Source of the DNA: a virus
DNA length: 38,889 nt
Virus record (IMG/VR): IMGVR_UViG_3300044643_002438
Location: 1 to 38,889 of that record
Strand: one strand, 5' to 3'
In this document: in pieces, positions 5,945-12,758 of the stretch
How the letters are laid out: the number at the start of each line of letters is the position of its first letter
Position numbering within the stretch: the first letter of the stretch is position 1
Program-made: the position numbers and the translations under genes
Notes under the pieces: generated by a model
Databases searched by the model: none
What the model was told of the DNA's origin: nothing
The model's input: only the letters and a program-made list of their open reading frames with translations

Positions 5945-6147
5945 TGTGGGCCTTGCTGATCATCCTGGCCGGCGCGCCGATGCCGCACCCGATCACCTGG
6001 CACACGACGCAGGACCGCTGCGAAGCGCAGGCGGGCGCCGAGCTGCTGCACGCCGCGACGAACCGGCGCCAGGTGCTGCACGTCGAATGCCGCAGCTACG
6101 TCGTGCCGCCGACGCGCCCGCTGCGGCGGGCGGAGGTGCTGCGGTGA
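5944..6147 (+). CDS. Small probably exported protein (67 aa)
   Basis: It begins with a short hydrophobic stretch (MWALLIILAGAPMP) that could be a signal or anchor. A soluble part with two cysteines follows (DRCEAQAGAELL and HVECRSYVVP), suitable for a periplasmic disulfide. Similar tiny exported proteins are common in phage accessory operons. Translationally coupled on both sides. Confidence 0.6.
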   Translation: MWALLIILAGAPMPHPITWHTTQDRCEAQAGAELLHAATNRRQVLHVECRSYVVPPTRPLRRAEVLR

Positions 6148-6605
6148 CCGGCGGCATGGGCGACACATCGACCTGGATCGAGCCGCTGGACCTGTTCGGC
6201 CTGGGCCGCATGTGGTTCCGCGACCAGCCCGGCCGCGAATGCCTGCAGGACCAGGCGCGCTTCGACGCATACGACCGCAGCCAGGTGGTGATCGAGATCG
6301 GCGCCCCCGGCACCAAGGGAAGCCGCCTGGTGATCGAGGCCGCGCCGGACGCCGCCGGCCGCTGGTGGGCCGGCTACATGTGGCGGTGCTGGGAGATGCC
6401 GGACGGCACCGCCAGCGGCACCTCCACGCCGATCGACGCGCACCGCGGCGAGACCCGGGACGCCGCGATCCGCGCCGCCGCAACGGCCCTGCTGCAGCGC
6501 CTGCCGGATGTCGCCCCCACCAGCAAGGCCGCCCGCATCGTCGCCCATTGGCGCCGCGAGCTACCCCGCCTCGCCGGCCTGCCAGACGGAAGCGCCGCGA
6601 CATGA
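6144..6605 (+). CDS. Hypothetical protein (153 aa)
   Basis: The GTG at 6144 overlaps the previous stop (GTGA) and is used as start; ATG at 6156 is the alternative. The sequence is Trp-rich and folded-looking (STWIEPLDLFGLGRMWF, SQVVIEIGAPGTKGSRLVIE, GRWWAGYMWRCWEMPDG). It has alternating beta segments, then a C-terminal helix (IVAHWRRELPRLAGLP). No recognised family. Confidence 0.7.
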   Translation: MTGGMGDTSTWIEPLDLFGLGRMWFRDQPGRECLQDQARFDAYDRSQVVIEIGAPGTKGSRLVIEAAPDAAGRWWAGYMWRCWEMPDGTASGTSTPIDAHRGETRDAAIRAAATALLQRLPDVAPTSKAARIVAHWRRELPRLAGLPDGSAAT

Positions 6606-6691
6606 GCGCCGAAGGCATCGGCAATGCCCTGCTGTGGCTGTCCTGGGTCGGGATCGCTGCGTGTGTGTGGATTGCATGGAGGCACGGATGA
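6602..6691 (+). CDS. Tiny membrane protein (29 aa)
   Basis: It is almost entirely one transmembrane helix (NALLWLSWVGIAACVWIAW) ending RHG. ATGA overlaps with both neighbours, in a chain where every junction is of that kind, support it despite its size. Function unknown. Confidence 0.5.
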   Translation: MSAEGIGNALLWLSWVGIAACVWIAWRHG

Positions 6692-6870
6692 CCGACACAG
6701 ACACCAGCGCCGAAGTCACCGCCCTGGTTGAGGCGGCGCGGCGGGAGGAGCGGGAGGCGGCGGCGCAATGGCACGACACGAAGGCTGATGAGTTCGGCAA
6801 AGGCGCGCCTGCTATCGCGGCTTGGCACCTGCAATGTGCAGCAGCAATCCGCGCGCGAGGTGACGCATGA
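6688..6870 (+). CDS. Hypothetical protein (60 aa)
   Basis: Charged helical protein (EVTALVEAARREEREAAAQW) followed by a GAPAIAAWHLQCAAAIRA segment. Overlaps the next gene by ATGA. No family assigned. Confidence 0.62.
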   Translation: MTDTDTSAEVTALVEAARREEREAAAQWHDTKADEFGKGAPAIAAWHLQCAAAIRARGDA

Positions 6871-7109
6871 GCGCGCGGGAGGTGATCGCGCGGGCGCTAT
6901 CGTGGGGCAGGGCGTGCGACGCTGACGCCATCCTCGCCGCGCTCGACGCGGCCGGGCTGGCGGTGGTGCCGGTGGAGCCGACCGAGGCGGTGAAAGAAGC
7001 GGGCGTCAACGCAATGGCCTCGCTGGAATACATCGCGGCGAATGAGCACGAAGCGCAACACATCTACCGCGCCATGCTCGCCGCCGCAGCGAAGGAGGGC
7101 GAGCGATGA
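6867..7109 (+). CDS. Hypothetical protein (80 aa)
   Basis: A helical protein containing DADAILAALDAAGLAVVPVE followed by PTEAVKEAGVNA. This is a phrase found in many small phage proteins of high-GC alphaproteobacteria (from general recall). It ends with MLAAAAKEGER, resembling the AAVEAAAKEAGDG end of the next protein. The two may be distant paralogues. Function unknown. Confidence 0.65.
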   Translation: MSAREVIARALSWGRACDADAILAALDAAGLAVVPVEPTEAVKEAGVNAMASLEYIAANEHEAQHIYRAMLAAAAKEGER

Positions 7110-7381
7110 GCGACACGATCCGCGCCGCGCTGGATGCGGCAGAGTGGCGGGACACAGACCACCTGACGTGTCGCGACCCAGACCTCGACTTGGACGCGCT
7201 AGAGCGCGCACACGCCCGCGTGCTCACGATGTATCGAGCGTGCCTCGCGGGAGGGGCGGCATCGGTGGCGGATGAATGGCAAGCCCTGCTGGTGGCTAGC
7301 GGCTACGGATGGCCGAGCCGGCCAAAAGCGATCCTCGCCGCCGCCGTCGAGGCCGCAGCGAAGGAGGCGGGGGATGGTTGA
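7106..7381 (+). CDS. Hypothetical protein (91 aa)
   Basis: Starts by ATGA overlap. Contains an acidic centre (RDPDLDLDALERAHARVL) and a C-terminal AILAAAVEAAAKEAGDG like its upstream neighbour. Overlaps the next gene by 8 nt. No recognised family. Confidence 0.65.
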   Translation: MSDTIRAALDAAEWRDTDHLTCRDPDLDLDALERAHARVLTMYRACLAGGAASVADEWQALLVASGYGWPSRPKAILAAAVEAAAKEAGDG

Positions 7382-7598
7382 AACGGTCGAATACACGCTG
7401 CGGCCCAACACTTTCTTCGGCGGCTGGGCGCACACGCCGTTCCAAGAATGGTGGGACGACGGCAAGCGGGGGGCCGACTGGCTCGGCTACTACCGCGACC
7501 GCTTGCACGAATTCGCCGCCGCGCATCCCGCCGCCGCCAGCATCACGCTGCGCTATCACGACGGGACCGCGTTCATGGGGTTTGTCAGACATGCCTGA
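7374..7598 (+). CDS. Hypothetical protein (74 aa)
   Basis: ATG 7374 follows GGAGG in the end of the previous gene. The sequence is aromatic-rich and compact (YTLRPNTFFGGWAHTPFQEW, WLGYYRDRLHEF, ITLRYHDGTAFMGFVRH), suggesting a small alpha/beta fold. Overlaps the excisionase-like gene by 8 nt. Function unknown. Confidence 0.66.
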   Translation: MVETVEYTLRPNTFFGGWAHTPFQEWWDDGKRGADWLGYYRDRLHEFAAAHPAAASITLRYHDGTAFMGFVRHA

Positions 7599-7908
7599 CG
7601 GCGCCGGGCCGCGCTACGCCTTCGCGCCGGCCGTCCTGTCGATTGGCGCGGCCTGCCACTACCTCGGCCAGATGTCCCCGACGACGTTCCGGGCCGAGGT
7701 CGCCATCCAGATTGCCCCCGTGCGGCTATCGCGCGGGCGGATTGGCTGGCTGCGCGAGGATCTAGACCGATGGCTGGACAGCCGCCGCGCACCCATGGAC
7801 AATATTGCGGCCCCGGAGCCAGCACATGCCGCCCGAGACCCCTTCGCCGCCGCCCTCGCTGCCCTCCCGCCCGCAAGGCGTTCGCGCCGTCAAGCACCGC
7901 CGGCCTGA
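7591..7908 (+). CDS. xis: Putative excisionase (MerR/AlpA-type HTH)
   Basis: A 105-residue protein with a winged helix-turn-helix of the AlpA/excisionase kind: LSIGAACHYLGQMSPTTFRA, then RLSRGRIGWLREDLDRWLDS. The final residues of that block are the usual 'insert into the groove, then wing' signature. It lies directly upstream of, and overlaps by 83 nt, the integrase gene, as expected for a directionality factor that bends attachment-site DNA. The Pro/Ala/Arg-rich tail may be disordered. Confidence 0.72.
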   Translation: MPDGAGPRYAFAPAVLSIGAACHYLGQMSPTTFRAEVAIQIAPVRLSRGRIGWLREDLDRWLDSRRAPMDNIAAPEPAHAARDPFAAALAALPPARRSRRQAPPA

Positions 7909-8947
7909 CGGCTCGACGGTCACATATTGGTATTGCCGCCTCACCGGCGCGCGACTGCCAGACCCAGCCGACCCGGCCTTTTCGGGCGCCATAGCCGCAG
8001 CCCGCAAACAGCCGGCGGCCCGCTATGCGCCGGGATCGCTGGGCGAGCTGCTGGCGGATTGGCGCGCGTCGCCGGAATATCGGGCTACCAGCGCCACCAC
8101 CCAGCGGAACCGGGAACGCTATGTCGCGGCGCTCGACGCCGCCGAATGGTCCTGCCGATCGGTGGTCGGGCATAACCTCGAGGATTTGCGGCAACTTCGC
8201 GCCGACCTGTTGAAGCTGCGCGACTTGATCGCCACCCATCGCGGCGCGGGCGCGGCCAGCGTGTTCGGCCAGACGGTCGCGACGCTGTTTTCCTGGGCGG
8301 TCGGGCGCGGCCGTATGGCGCTGTCGCCGCTGGCCCGGCTGCCAGCCATGCGGCTTGGCCACATCCCGACCTATACTGAGGCGCAGGCGCAGCACGCCAT
8401 GACGGCATGGCCCGAGCCTGAGAGGCGCGCCGCCGTCCTCGCATACTGGATCGGCCAGCGGCGCGGCGACCTGGCGGCGCTGCGGTGGGATCAGTACGAC
8501 ATCCGCGCCGGGGTCATCCGGCTACAGCCGCAGAAAACCCGGCGCCGCCGGGAAGCTAAGGGGCTTGGCCCGCTGGTCATCCCGGTGCCGCCTGTCCTGC
8601 GCTTGGAAATGGCGCGCTGGCGGCGCGAGGCGCCCGATGCGACGCACATCCTCACCAGCAGCACCGGCCGCCCGTGGTCGCAGGGCGGGCTGATCGGGAC
8701 GATCCACCGCCGGCTGCGGGCCGAGGGCTGGGACACCAAGGCGGGGTTGCACGGCCTGCGGAAACGGTCGGCGGAGGTGCTGGCCGAGCATGGCGCCAGC
8801 GCGTCGGAGATCGCAGCGGCGCGGGGCTGGGACACGCTCGGGATGGTCGAGCTTTACACGCGCGGCGCGGACCAGGAAAAGATGGCCCGAGCCGCCGTAA
8901 AGCGGCTGTCAAAACCGCTGTCAAAAGTTGGCAAAAGGGGCGCTTAA
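7826..8947 (+). CDS. int: Tyrosine-family phage integrase
   Basis: I chose ATG 7826 because GGAG (7815-7818) precedes it by 7 nt; an in-frame TTG at 7805 is weaker. The 373-residue protein has an N-terminal arm-type domain (VKHRRPDGSTVTYWYCRLTG), a SAM-like core-binding domain, then the catalytic domain. Visible catalytic residues are the Arg of GQRRGDLAALRW, the Lys of the PQKTRRR region, the HGLR of GLHGLRKRSAEVL, a Trp in the second His/Trp position (ARGWDTLGM) and the Tyr of VELYTRG. It would catalyse site-specific integration and, with the excisionase, excision. It is the last gene of the operon; the AT-rich region after it is the candidate attP. Confidence 0.93.
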   Translation: MPPETPSPPPSLPSRPQGVRAVKHRRPDGSTVTYWYCRLTGARLPDPADPAFSGAIAAARKQPAARYAPGSLGELLADWRASPEYRATSATTQRNRERYVAALDAAEWSCRSVVGHNLEDLRQLRADLLKLRDLIATHRGAGAASVFGQTVATLFSWAVGRGRMALSPLARLPAMRLGHIPTYTEAQAQHAMTAWPEPERRAAVLAYWIGQRRGDLAALRWDQYDIRAGVIRLQPQKTRRRREAKGLGPLVIPVPPVLRLEMARWRREAPDATHILTSSTGRPWSQGGLIGTIHRRLRAEGWDTKAGLHGLRKRSAEVLAEHGASASEIAAARGWDTLGMVELYTRGADQEKMARAAVKRLSKPLSKVGKRGA

Positions 8948-9100
8948 GTTATTGGAATTACAAGGCTAGATGGTTCCAAGCTTAAACGGTGAAGTGCCTG
9001 TTTTCGCTTGGAAATTTTGTCAAATTCGGGCGACTTCTGTCTATGCCGTTCGCGGATTTGACAGGCCAAGTTGCCCGAGTGTTCACGGCACGCCAGACAC
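8948..9100. other. AT-rich candidate attP region
   Basis: This non-coding stretch after int is clearly richer in A+T than the rest of the genome. It holds several short inverted repeats: TTCCAAGC (8974-8981) with GCTTGGAA (9006-9013), and TGTCAAAT (9018-9025) with ATTTGACA (9056-9063). They could be integrase or excisionase arm sites. The crossover core cannot be named without the host junction, and no tRNA fragment is evident. Confidence 0.55.
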
Positions 9101-9131
9101 AAAAAAACCCCGCCGGATCGCTCCGACGGGG
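9101..9131 (-). terminator. Rho-independent terminator of the late operon
   Basis: The 10-bp arms 9108-9117 and 9122-9131 (one G-T pair) enclose a 4-nt loop. On the minus strand the stem is followed by seven T's (A's at 9101-9107). It lies 28 nt after the lysozyme stop, where leftward late transcription should end. It is not a terminator in the plus direction. Confidence 0.9.
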
Positions 9132-9158
9132 CCGCAACTATCACGCGGGGTTGAAGGT

Positions 9159-9719
9159 TCAGGCGCCGCTGCGGAACAGCTTGGCCTCGGCCGCGCGGCG
9201 CCGCGCGAGGCCGGGCAGCACCTGGCCGCCTGCCTTCACCCAGCGTGTGAACTCCGAGGCGGCGCTGTCCATGCGGCCCGCGTTGATGTGCACGAGCATC
9301 GTGGACCGCGCGAAGGCGCCGCGCCCGACATTGTAGATGAAGCTGATCAGGGCCGCGCGCTGGCCTTCCGTCAACGGAACCATGACCAGCGCATCCAGCG
9401 CGCGCGCGGCGGCCTCCAGGTCCTGCCGCAACAGGCGGCGCGCGGCATCCTCGGTGATCGGGCCATCGCCCTTCACCACCGGCTGGCCATTGCCCCAGCG
9501 CGTCGCCCCGTAGCCGATGGTCCACACCTTGGCCGGGCAGAGATAGGCGTCCGTTCGGAAGCCCTCGAATTCGGCCACAATATCCACGGCCGCAGGCGGC
9601 ACGGCGGGGGGCGGTGAAGCCCCCTCGCCTACCACAACCTGCGGCGCCTGCGTCGCGGCCGGCGCTGGCGGCGCCTCAGACCGGCCGAGGCCCAGCCGGG
9701 CCAAGATGCGCGCCAGCAT
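9159..9719 (-). CDS. Endolysin, GH24 phage lysozyme
   Basis: A 186-residue T4-type lysozyme (glycoside hydrolase 24) that would cleave the peptidoglycan glycan chain. The catalytic E-x8-(D/C)-x5-T arrangement is visible as Glu52, Cys61 and Thr67 (FEGFRTDAYLCPAKVWTIGYG region). It is followed by the family motifs ITEDAARRLLRQDL and LISFIYNVGRGAF. Residues 1-45 are Ala/Pro-rich without a convincing signal or SAR helix, so release should depend on a holin. It is the last gene before the terminator and follows the holin-like gene. Confidence 0.9.
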   Translation of the reverse strand: MLARILARLGLGRSEAPPAPAATQAPQVVVGEGASPPPAVPPAAVDIVAEFEGFRTDAYLCPAKVWTIGYGATRWGNGQPVVKGDGPITEDAARRLLRQDLEAAARALDALVMVPLTEGQRAALISFIYNVGRGAFARSTMLVHINAGRMDSAASEFTRWVKAGGQVLPGLARRRAAEAKLFRSGA

Positions 9720-9721
9720 GG

Positions 9722-9883
9722 TCAGCGGCGCCGGCTGTACAGATACCAGCCAGCGGTGGCGCTGGAAGTGGCGGCGCCCGCCACCAGATCCCAGCCGGTC
9801 GGGTCGACCACACCGCGCGCGATCAGCACGCCGCCCGCCAGCTGCAGGACATGGCGAAGCAGGCCGAAAAGGAGTTCGGACAT
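9722..9883 (-). CDS. Holin-like small membrane protein
   Basis: I chose ATG 9883 because AGGAG lies 8 nt before it; a longer frame to 10006 is basic, low-complexity shadow. The 53-residue product (ELLFGLLRHVLQLAGGVLIA, then a second hydrophobic stretch AGAATSSATAGWYLYSRRR) has two short membrane segments and a basic end. This resembles the small holins of the Pam3-gp28 kind. It stands immediately upstream of the lysozyme. The 182 bases upstream (9884-10065) hold no gene I can support, only a CCCCGCGCGGGG palindrome at 9913-9924. Confidence 0.75.
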   Translation of the reverse strand: MSELLFGLLRHVLQLAGGVLIARGVVDPTGWDLVAGAATSSATAGWYLYSRRR

Positions 9884-10065
9884 GGTGTTGCTCCTGTGGG
9901 ATGCGCGGTTGCCCCCGCGCGGGGATTTCGTTACGGTGGTGGCGCTTGCGACACGGCTACGGTTGGGGGCTCCCGGCCGTCGCGATGCCGGTGCGCGCGT
10001 CCCCAAGCCGTGAGGGGCTGCCCTACATCGGCAGCGGCTCCACCGGCGGCGGGTATGGGCCGCGA

Positions 10066-10299
10066 TCAGTCGGCGACGGGCGGCGGGTCGAAGTCGAAAG
10101 CCTGCATCCGCACCAGGCCCTGCGCCAGCGCGACAGATCCGGGGATGGCGACGAAATCGCGCTCAGCCGGGGTTTCGTACAGGATGCAGATCGCCAGCGC
10201 GCCGTCCGCCAGCGCCTTTTCCAGCGCGGCGCGGGCGGCTTCGGCGAAGCCCTGTTCGGGCTGGCCTTCAGCGGGGCTGGCAACGCGAAGCCGGGCCAT
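10066..10299 (-). CDS. Hypothetical protein (77 aa)
   Basis: ATG 10299 shares its A with the stop of the metallophosphoesterase gene (TGATG). The sequence shows a helical AEAARAALEKALADGALAI and a beta segment (CILYETPAERDFVAIPGSV), ending FDFDPPPVAD. No family recognised. Located between the metallophosphoesterase and the lysis genes. Confidence 0.68.
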   Translation of the reverse strand: MARLRVASPAEGQPEQGFAEAARAALEKALADGALAICILYETPAERDFVAIPGSVALAQGLVRMQAFDFDPPPVAD

Positions 10300-11636
10300 C
10301 ACGCCACCTCCCGCACGAAGGCGATGGGCTCGCGCGCCGTGCGTTCTTCCAGCCGGATGTCGAAGGGCAGATTCGGCCCGAACCGCGGATGGCTGAACCA
10401 CAGCCATTGCGTCGGCGGGCTGTAGGCGAAGCGGCATTTCCGGGCGTACTCGTCGTACCCCTTCAGCGTGCCGTTCACGATGATGCCGGAGGCGGGCAGC
10501 CACAGCTGCTGATGGAAGTGGTGCAGCACCACCACATCGAAGTCCCGGCCGATGCTGCGTTCCGCCCGCTGGGTCTTGATGGTGCCGCGCATGATCGGGC
10601 CCAGCGCGCCGATGATGCCATCGCCACCCTTCACCCCCAGCTCGTGCCCGTGCATCACTAGGTAGCGCGTAACCGCCACCTGGACGATGCAGTCGCCGGC
10701 GACCGGGATCGAAAACCGCACCTTGGCGTCGCCATCGAAGCGATCGGCCAGGGCTTCGTAGATGCCGTGATCGAAGCACGCGATGGCGGACCCCTTGGCC
10801 ATCGGCTTCTGGGTCAGGCGGCCGTGATTGCCGGGGACGGCCACCACCCACACCTGGCCGAAGGCATCGCGCAGCCGCTGCAGGATCCGGTGCAGGCGGC
10901 TGACACACCAATTCGCGGCCTGGGTCGGGGCGCACCAATCGGTCCGGAACAGTTCCTGATGCAGCCAGCCGGAGACGAAATCGCCGCCGAGGATGACCAC
11001 GATGCCCGGGTAGCGCGGGGCCTTCACATGGTGGAAGCACAGATGCAGCACGCGATCCAGCAGCCGGCGGACGCGCGCTTCGGCGATGTCGGCATCGAAG
11101 GCGTTGGCGCCGTGCAGTTCCGCCGCGCTGACGGTCTCCCCAATATGCCAGTCGGACAGATCCAGCATCGGCACGCCGGGGCTATCGTCGCCGGCCGGCA
11201 TCTTGATGGCCCAGTCGGGGGGCGGCAGGCCCTTGTCGTGCAGCTCCCGCGACAGGGCCCGGAACCGATCCGATTCGACGCGCGCCTGGTCGGCATCGCG
11301 CAGCGCGGCGTTCAACTGCGCCACCTGGCCGCGCAGCTGCAGGATCTCCCGCCGCTCCTCGGCCGAAGGCGGCTGCGGCGCGGCGGGCAAGGGCGGTGGC
11401 GCGGGCAGATTCGCATCGTCACCGGCGTCGCGCCGGCGCGCATGCACCATCTTCACGGCCATCGGATCCCGACGGACATCTTCGACGCCCAGATCCGCCA
11501 GGGCGCGCTGATAGCGGTGCTGCAGGGTGGTGGAGGCCACGCCCAGGGCACGCGCCGCCGCGTGGACGGACCCGTGCTTCTTCACCGCGGCCACGGCGCG
11601 CCGCATGTCGGCGCGGGTCATGGGCTTCTGGGTCAT
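10299..11636 (-). CDS. HTH-metallophosphoesterase fusion protein
   Basis: This 445-residue protein has three parts. Residues about 8-45 are a helix-turn-helix (DMRRAVAAVKKHGSVHAAAR, LGVASTTLQHRYQRAL). Residues about 92-130 look like a coiled coil. From about 155 there is a calcineurin-like metallophosphoesterase core. The metal-ligand series is complete: D162-W-H164, G218-D219, G269-N270-H271-x-R, H329-G-H331 and H372-H-F-H375. Such enzymes hydrolyse phosphodiesters or phosphomonoesters; the substrate is unknown, and DNA is suggested by the HTH. It is coupled to the membrane gene upstream by ATGA, in the tail/lysis part of the late operon. A nuclease role in packaging or DNA ejection is speculation. 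Confidence 0.85.
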   Translation of the reverse strand: MTQKPMTRADMRRAVAAVKKHGSVHAAARALGVASTTLQHRYQRALADLGVEDVRRDPMAVKMVHARRRDAGDDANLPAPPPLPAAPQPPSAEERREILQLRGQVAQLNAALRDADQARVESDRFRALSRELHDKGLPPPDWAIKMPAGDDSPGVPMLDLSDWHIGETVSAAELHGANAFDADIAEARVRRLLDRVLHLCFHHVKAPRYPGIVVILGGDFVSGWLHQELFRTDWCAPTQAANWCVSRLHRILQRLRDAFGQVWVVAVPGNHGRLTQKPMAKGSAIACFDHGIYEALADRFDGDAKVRFSIPVAGDCIVQVAVTRYLVMHGHELGVKGGDGIIGALGPIMRGTIKTQRAERSIGRDFDVVVLHHFHQQLWLPASGIIVNGTLKGYDEYARKCRFAYSPPTQWLWFSHPRFGPNLPFDIRLEERTAREPIAFVREVA

Positions 11637-11920
11637 CCGACGCGCCCCTTGGTGCGGCGCTCGATCTCGCCGATCGCGAGGTCGATGACGCGCGGTCCCA
11701 CATAGGCGATGGAGATCGTGACGGCGTATTCGGGGAAGCCGTCGAGCCCGGCGTAATCCGCCAGGCCCTTCCCGACGATCCCCATGCCGATCGCCACCGG
11801 CAGTTCCCACAGCAGGGACCAGCCCAGCGGCCGGCGATCAGCGCGCGCCAGGTGCAAGGCACGCCCCAGCAAGCCAAGCGCGCCGGCGCCGGCCGCGGAT
11901 GCAGCATCGAAGTCGCTCAT
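11633..11920 (-). CDS. Putative holin-like membrane protein (95 aa)
   Basis: I used ATG 11920 as start; the frame further upstream is shadow of the neighbouring gene. The protein has an Ala/Gly-rich N-terminus and two hydrophobic segments (LLWELPVAIGMGIVGKGLAD, and EYAVTISIAYVGPRVIDLAI). It ends in a charged tail (EIERRTKGRVG). The WELPVAIGMGIVGKGLA phrase is like lambda-class holin proteins of alphaproteobacterial phages (from recall). It may be a holin or antiholin next to the other membrane proteins of this cluster. Confidence 0.68.
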   Translation of the reverse strand: MSDFDAASAAGAGALGLLGRALHLARADRRPLGWSLLWELPVAIGMGIVGKGLADYAGLDGFPEYAVTISIAYVGPRVIDLAIGEIERRTKGRVG

Positions 11921-11985
11921 GTCGGCCTGCTCGGCGGGCTGCTGTGCCCCATCTAGCGGCGCCCGCGCGACCGCTGGGGCGGTGC

Positions 11986-12378
11986 TTACGCCAGCGCGCG
12001 GGCCGCGCGCTGATAAGTGCCGATGGCAAGCCCGGCGCCGATGGCCGCCAGCGCGACCCAGAACAGGGGCGATCCGGTGGCGAGCGTCGCCGCGAGGCCC
12101 GCGCCACCGCTGACGAACAGCGCATCCCGCAGGCAGTCGCGCGCGGCGCGCCAGCCGGGCGCGACGGCATAGTCCGGCAATTCCTTCGCCACCGCATAGA
12201 CCAGCCCTACGACGATCCACGCCGCCAGCGCATTGCCGCCGGCCTGCACCCACGCGCCGGCCAGCGCGACGCCCAGCAGCGCGTGCCCGGCCTGGACCGT
12301 CAGCCAGCCATACCAGTCGCGGCCCTGGTCGTCCGGGCGCGCGAGTTCGGCCAGGATCGCGCGGATGACGCGGGTCAT
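11986..12378 (-). CDS. Multi-pass membrane protein (130 aa)
   Basis: Starts by ATGA overlap with the preceding gene. The sequence has about three hydrophobic stretches (HALLGVALAGAWVQAGGNAL, AAWIVVGLVYAVAKELPDY, FWVALAAIGAGLAIGTY) and a polar N-terminus (EDQGRDWYGW-like region). Probably an inner-membrane protein in the lysis module, a third potential holin/pinholin component. No enzyme motif. Confidence 0.7.
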   Translation of the reverse strand: MTRVIRAILAELARPDDQGRDWYGWLTVQAGHALLGVALAGAWVQAGGNALAAWIVVGLVYAVAKELPDYAVAPGWRAARDCLRDALFVSGGAGLAATLATGSPLFWVALAAIGAGLAIGTYQRAARALA

Positions 12379-12758
12379 GGGATCGACGCGCCGAGCGCGA
12401 ACAGCGCGTCCACCTGTTCCGCCGTCGCGACACCGGCCGCGACCATCGCCGCGATCAGCGGGTGATCGCGCGGCACGTCGCGCATCGTCGCCCAGGTCAG
12501 GCGCGCGAGGAACGCATCCTGCGCCGGCAGCGTGGCGAAGACGGCTTCCACCGCCGCAGGCACTTCGCCCGTGCGACCAGCGGCCAGCGCCTCGGCCTGC
12601 GTGATCATGCCGGTGAGCGCGAGGGCGGCGAATAGCTGGCGGCTGGTGAGGACGATGGGCGCGGGCGGCGGCGTTGCCTGATCCGCCTCGCGCGCTGCGA
12701 TTTCTTCATCCGTCAGGGGCACCAGCGTGCCGTCGATTGCAGATCGCATCGGTCGCAT
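12375..12758 (-). CDS. Tail-fibre-associated hypothetical protein (127 aa)
   Basis: ATG 12758 overlaps the tail-fibre stop (TGATG). The first 40 residues are polar (LTDEEIAAREADQATPPP). The rest is a helical domain (VLTSRQLFAALALTGMITQA, RDHPLIAAMVAAGVATAEQV, DALFALGASI) like the small proteins that follow fibre genes in many siphophages, where they may act in fibre assembly. Function is inferred from position. Confidence 0.68.
   Translation of the reverse strand: MRPMRSAIDGTLVPLTDEEIAAREADQATPPPAPIVLTSRQLFAALALTGMITQAEALAAGRTGEVPAAVEAVFATLPAQDAFLARLTWATMRDVPRDHPLIAAMVAAGVATAEQVDALFALGASIP

Noticed and set aside
8948-9158. tRNA gene or tRNA fragment at the attachment region
   Set aside because: No cloverleaf arms or conserved T-loop sequence could be found; the inverted repeats are too short and misplaced.
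9884-10065. Additional lysis gene in the gap upstream of the small holin
   Set aside because: Open frames here are basic low-complexity or lack a start and ribosome site; only a short GC palindrome is visible.
10066-11040. 324-residue minus-strand frame as one protein
   Set aside because: Only its last 77 residues, from ATG 10299 with TGATG coupling, look genuine; the rest is the shadow of the metallophosphoesterase gene.
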